DNA of 64,000 bases from JBBSUQ01 sp964389755 (GTDB lineage: Bacteria > Bacteroidota > Bacteroidia > Flavobacteriales_D > Crocinitomicaceae), in the NCBI GenBank assembly GCA_964389755.1, contig CAYMEW010000011.1:31963-95962 (forward strand), written 5' to 3'. The notes under the pieces were generated by a model. That model was not told the DNA's origin. It was given only the letters and a program-made list of their open reading frames with translations, and searched no databases. A program made the position numbers and the translations under genes. Shown here piece by piece: positions 36,617-44,113 of this stretch (positions are counted from its first letter, which is position 1; each line of letters opens with the position of its first letter).

Positions 36617-37608
36617 GAGCGCTGTTGACTTTCGGTATGAAGATAACGGTTTTGGGCTTTCAGAAAGTCACTTACAAGGTAAGCGAGCGTTTTTCCGACA
36701 AGCTTTTGCTCTTTTAACGTTTCGGGGGCGCCTTCGGGCAGGTGCAGGTAGTGAATTTTTAAGGAAGCTGCCAGTTTTCGGACATAAAAGCGGGCCTGTT
36801 CGATGGAAAAACCTGCCGGGGTAAAGGCCGAGGCGGGAATTCCGTGAATAGCATCCAGGTCCAGTTCCATCCCGGTTTCGCCCGGCGAATTGCGGATCAG
36901 TTCTTCCAGGTCGCTTTGAAAAGCCAGCGGATCATCGAGATAGCGTTCGAAAAAGGTGTGATGAACGTTGTTCCGTGCTAAAAAATCAAGCGTTTGGTCC
37001 GAATTATACGCTTCGTGGAGTCCGAGCACCGTATACCGGTCCAGGATTCGCTGCTCCAGTGCATACGAAAACGGATTTCCGCTGTGACGGCCCTCCAGTG
37101 CCCTACAATCCGCATGCGGATCGAGGTTGACTGTATGAATAGCCGTTTCCGAACGGTTAAAAACGGCTTTCAGGATCGGGTACGCATTATTGTGTCCCCC
37201 GCCAATAACGATCGGCGTAAGTCCGTGTGCCAGAATTTCTCCCACCACTTTCGTGACCAGTGCGTCCAGTTCTTCCACGAGTTTACGCCCCTTTTCGATA
37301 CCGGAAAATTCACAGTTTTGAAAAATATGACCAGCCACAAAGATCTCACTTCCGTCCAGGAAACGATTAGACTGCATATTGCAGAAAGTCCGGATGAAGC
37401 ATTCCCATGCGTGACGCGATCCGGGTAGTCCGTGATTGGCCTGCGGACCGATGTCTTCGCAGATTCCGAGTAGCGCGTATCGGTTTTTGGAATTGAACTC
37501 AACCGTCAGTCGTTCGCCGATCCGGCATTCTCCGGCGCGCAGACTGGTGCGGGTCTGGATGTCCGTTGCCGTGGCAGGAACGAATTTGAATGCTTGTTCA
37601 GACGGCAT
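36613..37608 (-). CDS. Arginase/agmatinase/formimidoylglutamase family protein
   Basis: The Mn-binding ureohydrolase motifs are complete: GGGHNNAYP with H139, NLDPHADCR with D163, H165 and D167, and ELDLDAI with D250 and D252. The substrate loops differ from true arginases, and the sequence resembles the formimidoylglutamase branch common in Bacteroidota, though agmatine-type substrates cannot be excluded. It is the middle gene of a minus-strand operon: the thioesterase stop overlaps its start by 11 nt and its stop overlaps the patatin start by 4 nt. The three activities have no obvious shared pathway. Confidence 0.88.
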   Translation of the reverse strand: MPSEQAFKFVPATATDIQTRTSLRAGECRIGERLTVEFNSKNRYALLGICEDIGPQANHGLPGSRHAWECFIRTFCNMQSNRFLDGSEIFVAGHIFQNCEFSGIEKGRKLVEELDALVTKVVGEILAHGLTPIVIGGGHNNAYPILKAVFNRSETAIHTVNLDPHADCRALEGRHSGNPFSYALEQRILDRYTVLGLHEAYNSDQTLDFLARNNVHHTFFERYLDDPLAFQSDLEELIRNSPGETGMELDLDAIHGIPASAFTPAGFSIEQARFYVRKLAASLKIHYLHLPEGAPETLKEQKLVGKTLAYLVSDFLKAQNRYLHTESQQRS

Positions 37609-38014
37609 AATGTTCCAGTAAGTTTAAGAATGCGGGAGGCGGCGCGGTGGGGCGCATGTTTTCCCTGTTGACAAATACAAGCGTTGTGGAGGCGGTTGCG
37701 ATTTTTTGACCGGCCTCGTTGAAGATTTCGTAATCGAACAGGATACGCGCGCCTGTTACCGAGCGCACATGAGTGACAATTTTGAGCTGATCGTCGTAAA
37801 AAGCAGGCGCCAGGTAGCGGACGTTAAATTCCGATACCGGTAACATAATTCCCTGTTCTTCCATGCGGCGGTAGCTCAGGCCGAGTTCACGAAGTGCCTC
37901 TACGCGACCCACTTCAAAGTATTGTGCATAATTTCCATAGTAACAATATCCCATTTGGTCCGTTTCACCGTAACGAACGCGCAGGAATGCCGTATTGGAA
38001 AATGAGAGTTCCAT
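37598..38014 (-). CDS. Acyl-CoA thioesterase, 4-hydroxybenzoyl-CoA thioesterase (YbgC-like) family
   Basis: A 138-residue hot-dog-fold protein. It has the catalytic signature VRYGETDQMGYCYYGNYAQY, in which the Asp of ETDQMG is the usual catalytic residue, followed by YFEVGRVEALRELGLSYR. The end (ATASTTLVFVNRENMRP) also fits. It hydrolyses acyl-CoA or acyl-ACP thioesters; chain length is unknown. ATG 38014 gives the family's usual N-terminus, and ATG 38032 is an alternative six codons upstream. First gene of a minus-strand operon, divergent from dnaA. Confidence 0.85.
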   Translation of the reverse strand: MELSFSNTAFLRVRYGETDQMGYCYYGNYAQYFEVGRVEALRELGLSYRRMEEQGIMLPVSEFNVRYLAPAFYDDQLKIVTHVRSVTGARILFDYEIFNEAGQKIATASTTLVFVNRENMRPTAPPPAFLNLLEHYAV

Positions 38015-38053
38015 GTAATTATTTTTGAACATGAAAGTAGGGATTTAAATCAA

Positions 38054-38080
38054 CTTGCACGGAAAAGAATGATATATTTG
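38054..38080 (+). promoter_or_regulatory. Candidate dnaA promoter
   Basis: TTG (38054-38056) and TATATTTG (38073-38080), 16 nt apart, fit the Bacteroidota -33/-7 consensus. This would give dnaA a leader of about 290 nt. A weaker box (AATATTTG) lies nearer the gene at about 38266-38273. Confidence 0.5.
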
Positions 38081-38151
38081 TAAAGGATCGGAAGTTTAAA
38101 AAATCAACGTTCAAAAAACCTGATTTCTGTTAAAAAAACATTAAGCCTGCT

Positions 38152-38190
38152 TTAACCAAAAGGGAACTTGCGATTAACCAAAAGAGGAAC
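38152..38190 (+). repeat. Paired direct repeat upstream of dnaA
   Basis: TTAACCAAAAGGGAAC (38152-38167) recurs as TTAACCAAAAGAGGAAC (38174-38190), a 22-nt offset that puts both copies on the same face of the helix. A dimeric or cooperative DNA-binding protein could use this. A DnaA-box-like TTTTACACA (TTWTNCACA) is also found at 38336-38344. Confidence 0.4.
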
Positions 38191-38376
38191 TATTTAATTA
38201 ATTTACAAGTAAAACAATTTAAAAAATCAATAGGAAGCGAACTTTTTTTTTAACTTTTTTATCTAAATATTTGCCTCCACGAACAGGGGTTGGTTTTAAC
38301 ACGATTAACGTCAATTCGTTTAACCTGAGAAAAAGTTTTACACACAAATAACTATTTATTAAAAAAGAAACCGAGG

Positions 38377-39807
38377 ATGTCTAAAAGTCACGAAACTACA
38401 TGGGGAGCTTGTTTAAGGGTTATAAAGGATAATATTTCCCTGCAAGCCTTCAAAACCTGGTTCGAGCCGATTATTCCCGTAAAACTGGAAGCAAACGTGC
38501 TCACGATCCAGGTTCCTTCCCATTTTTTTTACGAGTGGCTGGAAGAAAATTACATCGTTCTGCTCAAAAAAGTGATTCACAAGGAACTCGGTCCCGAAGG
38601 GCGTCTCGAGTACAGCATCGTGATGGAAAACAATACGGCGAACACCACCCCGTATACCGTTAAATTGCCTGCTCTGAACCGGAAAGCGCTTAAGAATGCA
38701 CCGGTGAGCATGCCGCTTAGCCTGAGTGAGAACCAGATACGTAATCCGTTTATAATCCCCGGGCTGAAGAAAGTAAATGTCGACTCCAACCTCAATCCGA
38801 GCTATTCATTCGAGAACTTCGTGGAAGGTGATTGTAACCGCCTGGCCCGCGCATCCGGTTATGCGGTTGCCAATAAACCCGGTGGTACGGCCTTTAATCC
38901 GCTGTTGATCTACGGAGGGGTCGGACTCGGAAAAACACACCTGGCGCACGCGATCGGGATCTCTATTAAGAACCAGTTCCCCAATAAAACGGTACTCTAT
39001 GTGGCATCCGAAAAATTTGCCCACCAGTTTATCGATGCGATTAAGAACCAGACGACCAACGACTTTATACATTTTTACCAGATGATCGACGTGCTCATCA
39101 TTGATGATGTACAGTTTTTCTCCGGTAAGGAGAAAACACAGGATGTGTTCTTCCACATTTTCAATCACCTGCACCAAAACGGAAAACAGATCATTCTGAC
39201 TTCCGATAAACCACCCGTGGAAATGCAGGGTATGGAGCAGCGTCTTTTGTCGCGCTTCAAGTGGGGACTCAGTGCAGACCTTGCGGCGCCCGACCTCGAA
39301 ACACGCATTGCCATCCTGGAAAAGAAAATGTACGGAAACGGGATCGAACTCCCGAAGGACGTGGTGGAATACCTCGCGTACAGCATTAATACAAATGTGC
39401 GTGAAATGGAAGGCGCTCTGAACACCCTGCTCGCACAGGCTTCGCTCAACAAAAAAGCGATTACCCTGGAACTTGCCAAGCAGATGGTGGACAAGTTCGT
39501 GAAGAATACGGCACGTGAAGTGTCCATCGAGTACATTCAGAAAGTAGTGTGCGATTACTTCGACCTGCCGATCGAAATGCTCAAATCGAAAACCCGCAAG
39601 CGCGAAGTGGTTCAGGCACGCCAGATATCGATGTACTTCAGTAAGAAGATGACGAAATCTTCCCTGGCGAACATCGGGGCTCATTGCGGTGGGAAGGATC
39701 ACGCTACGGTATTGCATGCCTGCCGGACGGTGACCAACCTTTCCGAAACCGATAAACAATTCAAGGTTTACCTCGAAGATCTCGAAAAGAAACTGACCAT
39801 TCAATAA
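38377..39807 (+). CDS. dnaA: Chromosomal replication initiator protein DnaA
   Basis: All four domains are present in 476 residues. Domain I starts WGACLRVIKDNISLQAFKTW. A variable linker leads to the AAA+ domain with Walker A GGVGLGKTHLAHAIG and Walker B VLIIDDVQFF. Domain IV carries the DnaA-box-recognition signature GGKDHATVLHACRTV near the end. It opens the origin by binding DnaA boxes as an ATP-form helix. The region upstream holds a promoter, a phased direct repeat and a single DnaA-box-like site, so self-regulation is plausible. The origin itself is not proven to be here. Confidence 0.97.
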   Translation: MSKSHETTWGACLRVIKDNISLQAFKTWFEPIIPVKLEANVLTIQVPSHFFYEWLEENYIVLLKKVIHKELGPEGRLEYSIVMENNTANTTPYTVKLPALNRKALKNAPVSMPLSLSENQIRNPFIIPGLKKVNVDSNLNPSYSFENFVEGDCNRLARASGYAVANKPGGTAFNPLLIYGGVGLGKTHLAHAIGISIKNQFPNKTVLYVASEKFAHQFIDAIKNQTTNDFIHFYQMIDVLIIDDVQFFSGKEKTQDVFFHIFNHLHQNGKQIILTSDKPPVEMQGMEQRLLSRFKWGLSADLAAPDLETRIAILEKKMYGNGIELPKDVVEYLAYSINTNVREMEGALNTLLAQASLNKKAITLELAKQMVDKFVKNTAREVSIEYIQKVVCDYFDLPIEMLKSKTRKREVVQARQISMYFSKKMTKSSLANIGAHCGGKDHATVLHACRTVTNLSETDKQFKVYLEDLEKKLTIQ

Positions 39808-39811
39808 TTTT

Positions 39812-39848
39812 AAAAAGGCCTCTTTTCTCAGGAGGTCTTTTCTTTTTT
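39812..39848 (+). terminator. Terminator of dnaA
   Basis: AAAAAGGCCTC and GGAGGTCTTTT pair around an 8-nt loop with one G-T wobble, followed by a run of T. It begins 5 nt after the dnaA stop. Confidence 0.8.
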
Positions 39849-39866
39849 AATTTAAATTCTACTGTT

Positions 39867-40832
39867 ATGGGAAATGCCGAAAGTTTACAACAGCAGCCGC
39901 TGATACTCTACGGAGTTGTTGGCGTCGTTATCCTGCTGCTCCTGTTCAAATCCGTGATCATCGTGACCGAACAAACGGCCGTTGTGATCGAGCGCCTTGG
40001 AAAATTCAACCGCATTGCAGGACCCGGTTTCGGGCTGATTATTCCGTTTGTTGACCGGAAAGCGGCTGTTATCAACCTGCGTGTGCAACAGCTGGACGTA
40101 ACCATTGAGACCAAAACGCTGGACGATGTATTCGTGAACCTGCAGGTGTCTGTGCAATACAAGGTAGGACGCGACCAGGTGAAGGAAGCTTATTATTCAA
40201 TGGATAATCCGCGCAACCAGATCGCTTCATATATTTTTGACGATGTGCGCGCCGAAGTACCGAAACTCGAACTCGACGATGTGTTTGCAAAGAAGGAGGA
40301 TATTGCGCTTGCCGTGCAGCACAATATCTCCGAGAGTATGAATGAATACGGGTACCTGATCATAAAGGCCCTTATCACCGATATTGATCCCGATCACAAA
40401 GTGAAAGAATCCATGAACCGGATCAATGCAGCCAAACGTGAAAAAGAAGCTGCCCTGCAGGAGGCGGAAGCCAAAAAGATCAGGATCATTAAAGAAGCAG
40501 AGGCCGAGGCGGAAAGTAAGCGTCTCTCCGGGGAAGGAATTGCGCAGCAGCGACTCGAGATCGTACGCGGGTTTAAAGAGTCTGTGGAAGATTTTAAGAA
40601 ATCGCTCGACAATGTGACTCATGAGGAGATCATGCAGTTTGTACTCATGACACAGTATTTCGATACGATTAAGGACATCGGGGCGAATTCCAAGAACTCC
40701 AGTATTTTGATGCCACATTCGCCGGGCGGAATGAAGGATTTCCAGCAACAGATCATTAATGGTACATTTGTGGGAAATAAAATGAAGGACGACATCGAGA
40801 ATAACCGCGGAGCGGGAAACGATACTGAATAG
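39867..40832 (+). CDS. SPFH/Band 7 (stomatin/QmcA-like) membrane protein
   Basis: A single N-terminal membrane anchor (LILYGVVGVVILLLLFKSVI) is followed by the SPFH domain (IVTEQTAVVIERLGKFNRIA, GPGFGLIIPFVDRKA, and LDDVFVNLQVSVQYKV) and then a long coiled coil rich in Ala, Glu and Lys (EKEAALQEAEAKKIRIIKEA). The C-terminus contains the MQFVLMTQYFDTI motif typical of QmcA-like proteins. It forms large membrane-bound assemblies that organise microdomains and protect membrane proteases. It stands between two terminators and so is a separate unit from dnaA. Confidence 0.9.
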   Translation: MGNAESLQQQPLILYGVVGVVILLLLFKSVIIVTEQTAVVIERLGKFNRIAGPGFGLIIPFVDRKAAVINLRVQQLDVTIETKTLDDVFVNLQVSVQYKVGRDQVKEAYYSMDNPRNQIASYIFDDVRAEVPKLELDDVFAKKEDIALAVQHNISESMNEYGYLIIKALITDIDPDHKVKESMNRINAAKREKEAALQEAEAKKIRIIKEAEAEAESKRLSGEGIAQQRLEIVRGFKESVEDFKKSLDNVTHEEIMQFVLMTQYFDTIKDIGANSKNSSILMPHSPGGMKDFQQQIINGTFVGNKMKDDIENNRGAGNDTE

Positions 40833-40860
40833 AAAGAACCTTTTAGGATTCAAAGTGAAG

Positions 40861-40888
40861 CCGCCGGTGAAAAACCGGCGGTTTTTTT
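40861..40888 (+). terminator. Terminator of the SPFH gene
   Basis: CCGCCGGT (40861-40868) pairs with ACCGGCGG (40874-40881) across a 5-nt loop, followed by seven T residues. A near-ideal intrinsic terminator. Confidence 0.92.
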
Positions 40889-40983
40889 ATGCTCTGAATC
40901 AGTTTGAACAGATATTTTTCAGATTATTTTGACTAAATACTGTGTTTTTAATGATTTAAATTTTTATTAGTGTGTAAATATTG

Positions 40984-40991
40984 TATATTTG
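40984..40991 (+). promoter_or_regulatory. -7 promoter box upstream of a 13-codon ORF
   Basis: TATATTTG is a perfect TAnnTTTG match in an AT-rich stretch. The start of transcription would be near 40998, about 27 nt before the ATG at 41025. No larger plus-strand gene follows within reach. Confidence 0.5.
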
Positions 40992-41024
40992 TTGTATTAT
41001 TGTTCACGCAAGAATACATAACCT

Positions 41025-41066
41025 ATGAAAACACATGATACACGGATCCGCATTCGCGGTTTCTGA
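41025..41066 (+). CDS. Candidate 13-codon peptide gene or leader ORF
   Basis: Behind a consensus promoter lies ATG followed by a stop after 13 codons, reading MKTHDTRIRIRGF. The basic RIRIRGF end is unusual. The next gene on this strand is about 760 nt away, and the XRE gene on the opposite strand ends at 41091, so the transcript would be short and converge on the XRE gene's 3' end. It might be a tiny peptide, a leader ORF of a small RNA, or chance. I have no homologue in mind. Confidence 0.3.
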   Translation: MKTHDTRIRIRGF

Positions 41067-41090
41067 TTACAATTTTAAGAAGAGAGTTTG

Positions 41091-41342
41091 TCAGGAATTC
41101 TGAAAGGGCAGGGGCCTGAATCCCCGGAAGAGTTCTTCGAACGAGATCTCGAGTGCATCACACACGACCTTGAGCGTTGTGGCCGTCGGATTGGTATTTC
41201 CGGCTTCAAGCCGCGCAATGAGCGAACGTTCGGTCAGTGTTCTGCGAGCAAGTTCCGCAGCTGAAATTCCTTTCGCTTCCCTTGCTTTTTTGATCTGTGC
41301 ACCGACCAGCTTTAGAAAATGTTTCTTTTCGTCCGGTTTCAT
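41091..41342 (-). CDS. XRE-family transcriptional regulator
   Basis: An 83-residue protein that is essentially one Cro/C1 HTH domain: LKLVGAQIKKAREAKGISAA, ELARRTLTERSLIARLEAGN, TLKVVCDALEISFEELF. It has no extra effector domain. It is divergent from the RiPP cluster and 485 nt upstream of the precursor gene. A near-perfect inverted repeat at 41375-41398, beginning 33 nt upstream of its start codon, is a likely operator. It is a good candidate for controlling both its own gene and the cluster. Confidence 0.85.
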   Translation of the reverse strand: MKPDEKKHFLKLVGAQIKKAREAKGISAAELARRTLTERSLIARLEAGNTNPTATTLKVVCDALEISFEELFRGFRPLPFQNS

Positions 41343-41374
41343 TACCGACGAAGTAAAAGGTTTCCATTAAAAAT

Positions 41375-41398
41375 GTTGCTAACATATTTGTTAGCTAC
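41375..41398. promoter_or_regulatory. Candidate operator: near-perfect inverted repeat
   Basis: GTTGCTAACA (41375-41384), a TATT spacer and TGTTAGCTAC (41389-41398) form a 10-bp inverted repeat with one mismatch. The inner 7 bp, GCTAACA/TGTTAGC, match exactly. It lies between the XRE start codon and the RiPP precursor. The forward strand also contains CATATTTG (41383-41390), a 7/8 -7 box that the repeat would mask. Confidence 0.5.
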
Positions 41399-41827
41399 GT
41401 GAAATAATACTACCTTTTCAGGAAGAATTAGTTGTAACGTGTACAGAATTCGGAAGGAAGCGAACATTATTAACCGTGGGTCCGATAGTTCGGACCGCAG
41501 ACACACAAATCATGAAACGACACTTCTTTTCAGGTGGTTTCGATCTGCCGCCTGGTTCCGAATTCGGGTTAAATCACATTTGTTTCCGGCAGTTCCCCGG
41601 GTATATGCACAAAGCGTTTCGTTCCGGGGAGCGGGGAGATTTGCGGGTGAGCAAACCCACAACAGGATCCTGGCAAAAGGACTCAGAACGTTCGGAAGTG
41701 CGGTAACGCTTCCAAACGGCTGCGACAATTGGATTACCGTCCGATTGTGCAGGTTCTATATGCCGGGATACCGAAAACGCGTATATGGAATGCTGGATCA
41801 GAGTAGGTAGTAATTAAATTTTGAATT
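41399..41827 (+). other. Upstream region of the RiPP precursor gene
   Basis: This 429-nt stretch shows no convincing gene. A plus-strand frame from GTG 41439 to 41810 exists, but its Arg- and Trp-rich text has no domain and overlaps other open frames. A spaced -7 like sequence (TAAATTTTG, 41815-41823) directly precedes the precursor ATG, and a box at 41413-41420 (TACCTTTT) is a 7/8 match. Confidence 0.4.
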
Positions 41828-42022
41828 ATGAAAAAGCAACTCGAAAAACTAAATTCTAAAAAGTTTGACCTTGCGAATATGGGGAAAATTGTTGGTGGAG
41901 AAACCACTTACGGGCCCGACAAGCAGACCGACTATGGTCGCGACTGCAACCGCATGACCTACAATCCGGAAGGTTATCCTCCCGGGACGCAGGGCGATCG
42001 CGATGCCTGCGCCATTAAATAG
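41828..42022 (+). CDS. gwsA: RiPP precursor peptide with GG leader (grasp-with-spasm type)
   Basis: A 64-residue peptide whose leader KKQLEKLNSKKFDLANMGKI ends in VGG (23-24), the double-Gly cleavage site read by C39 transporters and typical of Bacteroidota natural-product precursors. The 40-residue core after GG has Thr at 26, 27, 34, 44 and 54, acidic residues at 25, 31, 35, 39, 48, 57 and 59, and Cys at 40 and 61. TTYG and TDYG recur 8 residues apart. Thr or Ser plus Asp or Glu are the partners that ATP-grasp enzymes join as esters in graspetides. The gene name is tentative. A hairpin follows directly. Confidence 0.8.
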   Translation: MKKQLEKLNSKKFDLANMGKIVGGETTYGPDKQTDYGRDCNRMTYNPEGYPPGTQGDRDACAIK

Positions 42023-42030
42023 TAATCTAC

Positions 42031-42056
42031 GGCTGCTCATCCCTGCATGGGCAGCC
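42031..42056 (+). terminator. Hairpin between precursor and maturation genes
   Basis: GGCTGCTCAT (42031-42040) and ATGGGCAGCC (42047-42056) form a 10-bp stem (one T-G wobble) with a 6-nt loop, starting 9 nt after the precursor stop. The following tract (TTCATTT) is only weakly T-rich, so it probably acts as a partial terminator or an mRNA stabiliser. Either would make the precursor more abundant than the enzymes. Confidence 0.65.
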
Positions 42057-42076
42057 TTCATTTAAAACTATAACGT

Positions 42077-42958
42077 ATGACTTTTAAACTGTTCTTTTTT
42101 ACGATCTTTTGTCTGCTGTTTTCTACCGGACGGGCTTCAACGAACTACATTCATTATAAACAGGATTGTGATCTTGCTTATCGGCTGGCTATTGACGATA
42201 CACAATATCGTCAGAGTGTGGAGTACCTCGAAACTATTGAAAAGAAGTACGACGGTCTGTTTACTGAAGAATACGTTTTAATGGCATACTGTTTTAAAAA
42301 ACTGGGACGTGAAACGCGGAGTGCCAAATGCCTGAAAAAAGCGTGGAGTACGTATCCTTTTGACCTGAATTGTCTGATGCATATCGATGCAATCCAGCCC
42401 AATAAAATCATGGAAGGTTTTTCGAAAAGGCAGAAAAAGATCGTGTACAAAGGCTATGATAATTTTTCGAAGCTAAAATCAGATATCACCGATTCGCTGA
42501 TTACAGTATTCGATGCGCTCGTGGCACGCGATCAGCGTCCGAGGGTGGACAGTACGCTGGCAGATCAGATCTACTGTGCTGATTCGCTGAATATGATCGA
42601 ATTCAAGAACATTGTATATAAATATGGTTTTCCGGGCGAATGGCTGCTCCCGGGAAAGTCATCTATTACGGTGATATTGCTGACGCATTCCTCCTATTAC
42701 CAGGACTTTTTCGACGAGATGAAACCGGTATTCCTCAATGAGGTCAGAGAAGGACGCATGCCACCGAGTTACTACCTGTTCTGGATCGACCGGCACAATC
42801 AAATGTTCGGCCTGCCCCGTGAATTCGGAATGCTGAACCTGAAACAGGAACGCGAACTTACGGAAGCAGAAAAGAAGGTCATTGTGGAGAACCGTTTACG
42901 TTATGGACTCGTTTCGGCATTTCCGATCCCGTCAACCATGCTTACATTCTACGAATGA
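42077..42958 (+). CDS. Secreted DUF6624-like protein of the RiPP cluster
   Basis: A signal peptide (LFFFTIFCLLFSTGRAS) is followed by a helical region (TPR-like EYVLMAYCFKKLGRE) and a C-terminal domain. That domain, with the words YGFPGEWLLPGKSSITVILL, HSSYYQDFFDEMK and YYLFWIDRHNQMFGLPREFG, resembles DUF6624. The identification is by eye. It is the first gene after the precursor and hairpin, and its stop overlaps the ATP-grasp start by 4 nt (ATGA), so it is tightly coupled to the maturases. Being exported, it may act on the released peptide or in immunity. Function unknown. Confidence 0.7.
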   Translation: MTFKLFFFTIFCLLFSTGRASTNYIHYKQDCDLAYRLAIDDTQYRQSVEYLETIEKKYDGLFTEEYVLMAYCFKKLGRETRSAKCLKKAWSTYPFDLNCLMHIDAIQPNKIMEGFSKRQKKIVYKGYDNFSKLKSDITDSLITVFDALVARDQRPRVDSTLADQIYCADSLNMIEFKNIVYKYGFPGEWLLPGKSSITVILLTHSSYYQDFFDEMKPVFLNEVREGRMPPSYYLFWIDRHNQMFGLPREFGMLNLKQERELTEAEKKVIVENRLRYGLVSAFPIPSTMLTFYE

Positions 42959-43914
42959 TCCTGATATTCACAGAAACGGCCGATTTGAGTACGCGAAATG
43001 TGTTGAGGTATTTAGCGGACATGGAGCAACAGTTTGAGGTCTTCAATGAAACCGATCTGGTAGAATTTCAGTATTCCATCCGGGCGGGCTCATCCGAGTA
43101 TACGGTCTTTAAAAACAATACGAAAGTATGTACGGACAGTCAAATTAAATCCGTTTGGTATCGAAGGTCAGATGTTCGGGTTAAAAATCCGGGAAACCCG
43201 CGGTCAGAGCAGGAGAGTGAATATATCCGTGGTCATGTACAAACGCGCTATGAAAATATCGTGCGTTGCTTTCACGGCAAACGTTGTCTCGGGGTTTTTG
43301 GTAAAGGCAATTTCAACAAAATCGAATTTCTGGATGCCTGTACACAACTGGGGATCGATATACCGGATACGCTGATTAGTGATAAGAAGTCAGATCTTAA
43401 AAAGTTCTTCCGGCGCTGCCGGGAACAGGTGATCACCAAATCATTAAGTATTCCGTACCAGTATCAGTTTGAAGAAGATCCGTCCCGCTGGAAGATCGGG
43501 TATACAACGATCCTGAAAAAAGAGGATGTCGAAGCGCTGCCGGATGAATTCGAATTAAGCCTTTTCCAGGAAATGCTTCATAAAAAATTCGAAGTCAGGG
43601 TGTTTTATATAGACGGGCGCTGTTTTTCACAGGCTATCTTTTCACAGATGAACGAAAAATCAAACCTCGATTACAGGCAGGGTTACAACACGAATATGCG
43701 TTGTTGTACCTACCGATTACCGTACCGGGTGGAATTGCAGGTGATTCGTCTGATGAAAACGATTGGTCTGAACACCGGTTCGTTGGATCTCGTGGTTACC
43801 ACTGAGAACAGGTACGTTTTTCTGGAAGTGAATCCGGTCGGACAATTCGGTGCTGTTTCCGAGATAACGAATTATAACCTGGAATACGAGATTGCAAATT
43901 ACCTAAAGAATTAA
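42955..43914 (+). CDS. gwsG: ATP-grasp peptide maturase (grasp-with-spasm system)
   Basis: The 319-residue product has the MvdD/GwsG-type fold of graspetide ligases. The N-terminal part (WYRR, 68-71) is the leader-binding segment, FNKIEFLDA (120-128) begins the nucleotide fold, LFQEMLHKKFEVRVFYIDG (203-221) holds the ATP lid region with R215, and LDLVV (277-281) and EVNPVGQFG (291-299) form the Mg-binding active site. Such enzymes phosphorylate an acidic side chain and join it to a Thr, Ser or Lys side chain. It overlaps the upstream gene by 4 nt and lies 3 nt before the next. Confidence 0.88.
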   Translation: MILIFTETADLSTRNVLRYLADMEQQFEVFNETDLVEFQYSIRAGSSEYTVFKNNTKVCTDSQIKSVWYRRSDVRVKNPGNPRSEQESEYIRGHVQTRYENIVRCFHGKRCLGVFGKGNFNKIEFLDACTQLGIDIPDTLISDKKSDLKKFFRRCREQVITKSLSIPYQYQFEEDPSRWKIGYTTILKKEDVEALPDEFELSLFQEMLHKKFEVRVFYIDGRCFSQAIFSQMNEKSNLDYRQGYNTNMRCCTYRLPYRVELQVIRLMKTIGLNTGSLDLVVTTENRYVFLEVNPVGQFGAVSEITNYNLEYEIANYLKN

Positions 43915-43917
43915 CCG

Positions 43918-44106
43918 ATGTCACATAAAGTTGAAACAGTCGATGCTTTACTTGCGAGCGAATACACCTATCCGGATAACGAAGATCAGAGAGATGAACT
44001 CTCGGCCGAGATTGAACAACTGAAACTCAAAAAACAAACCAACCTGTATTCACCCGTTCAGCCGATCTCAGCAATACTGGATCCGGAGCAGGTCATTACC
44101 AAATGA
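43918..44106 (+). CDS. Small acidic protein between the two maturases, unknown
   Basis: A 62-residue protein (MSHKVETVDALLASEYTYPD, then a helical charged stretch NEDQRDELSAEIEQLKLKKQ and a Pro-rich tail SPVQPISAILDPEQVITK). It has no signal peptide, no GG motif and no Cys, so a second precursor is less likely than an accessory factor or a substrate-delivery protein. It sits 3 nt after the ATP-grasp gene and 7 nt before the SPASM gene, so a role in the same maturation complex is inferred from position only. Confidence 0.65.
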   Translation: MSHKVETVDALLASEYTYPDNEDQRDELSAEIEQLKLKKQTNLYSPVQPISAILDPEQVITK

Positions 44107-44113
44107 AAATACA

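Noticed and set aside
37598..39807. Calling the dnaA upstream region the replication origin
   Set aside because: Only one DnaA-box-like site is visible; no box cluster or unwinding element can be supported by eye.
41439..41810. Plus-strand open frame of 123 codons before the RiPP precursor
   Set aside because: GTG start, Arg/Trp-rich text, no domain, and competing frames on both strands. Probably non-coding leader DNA.
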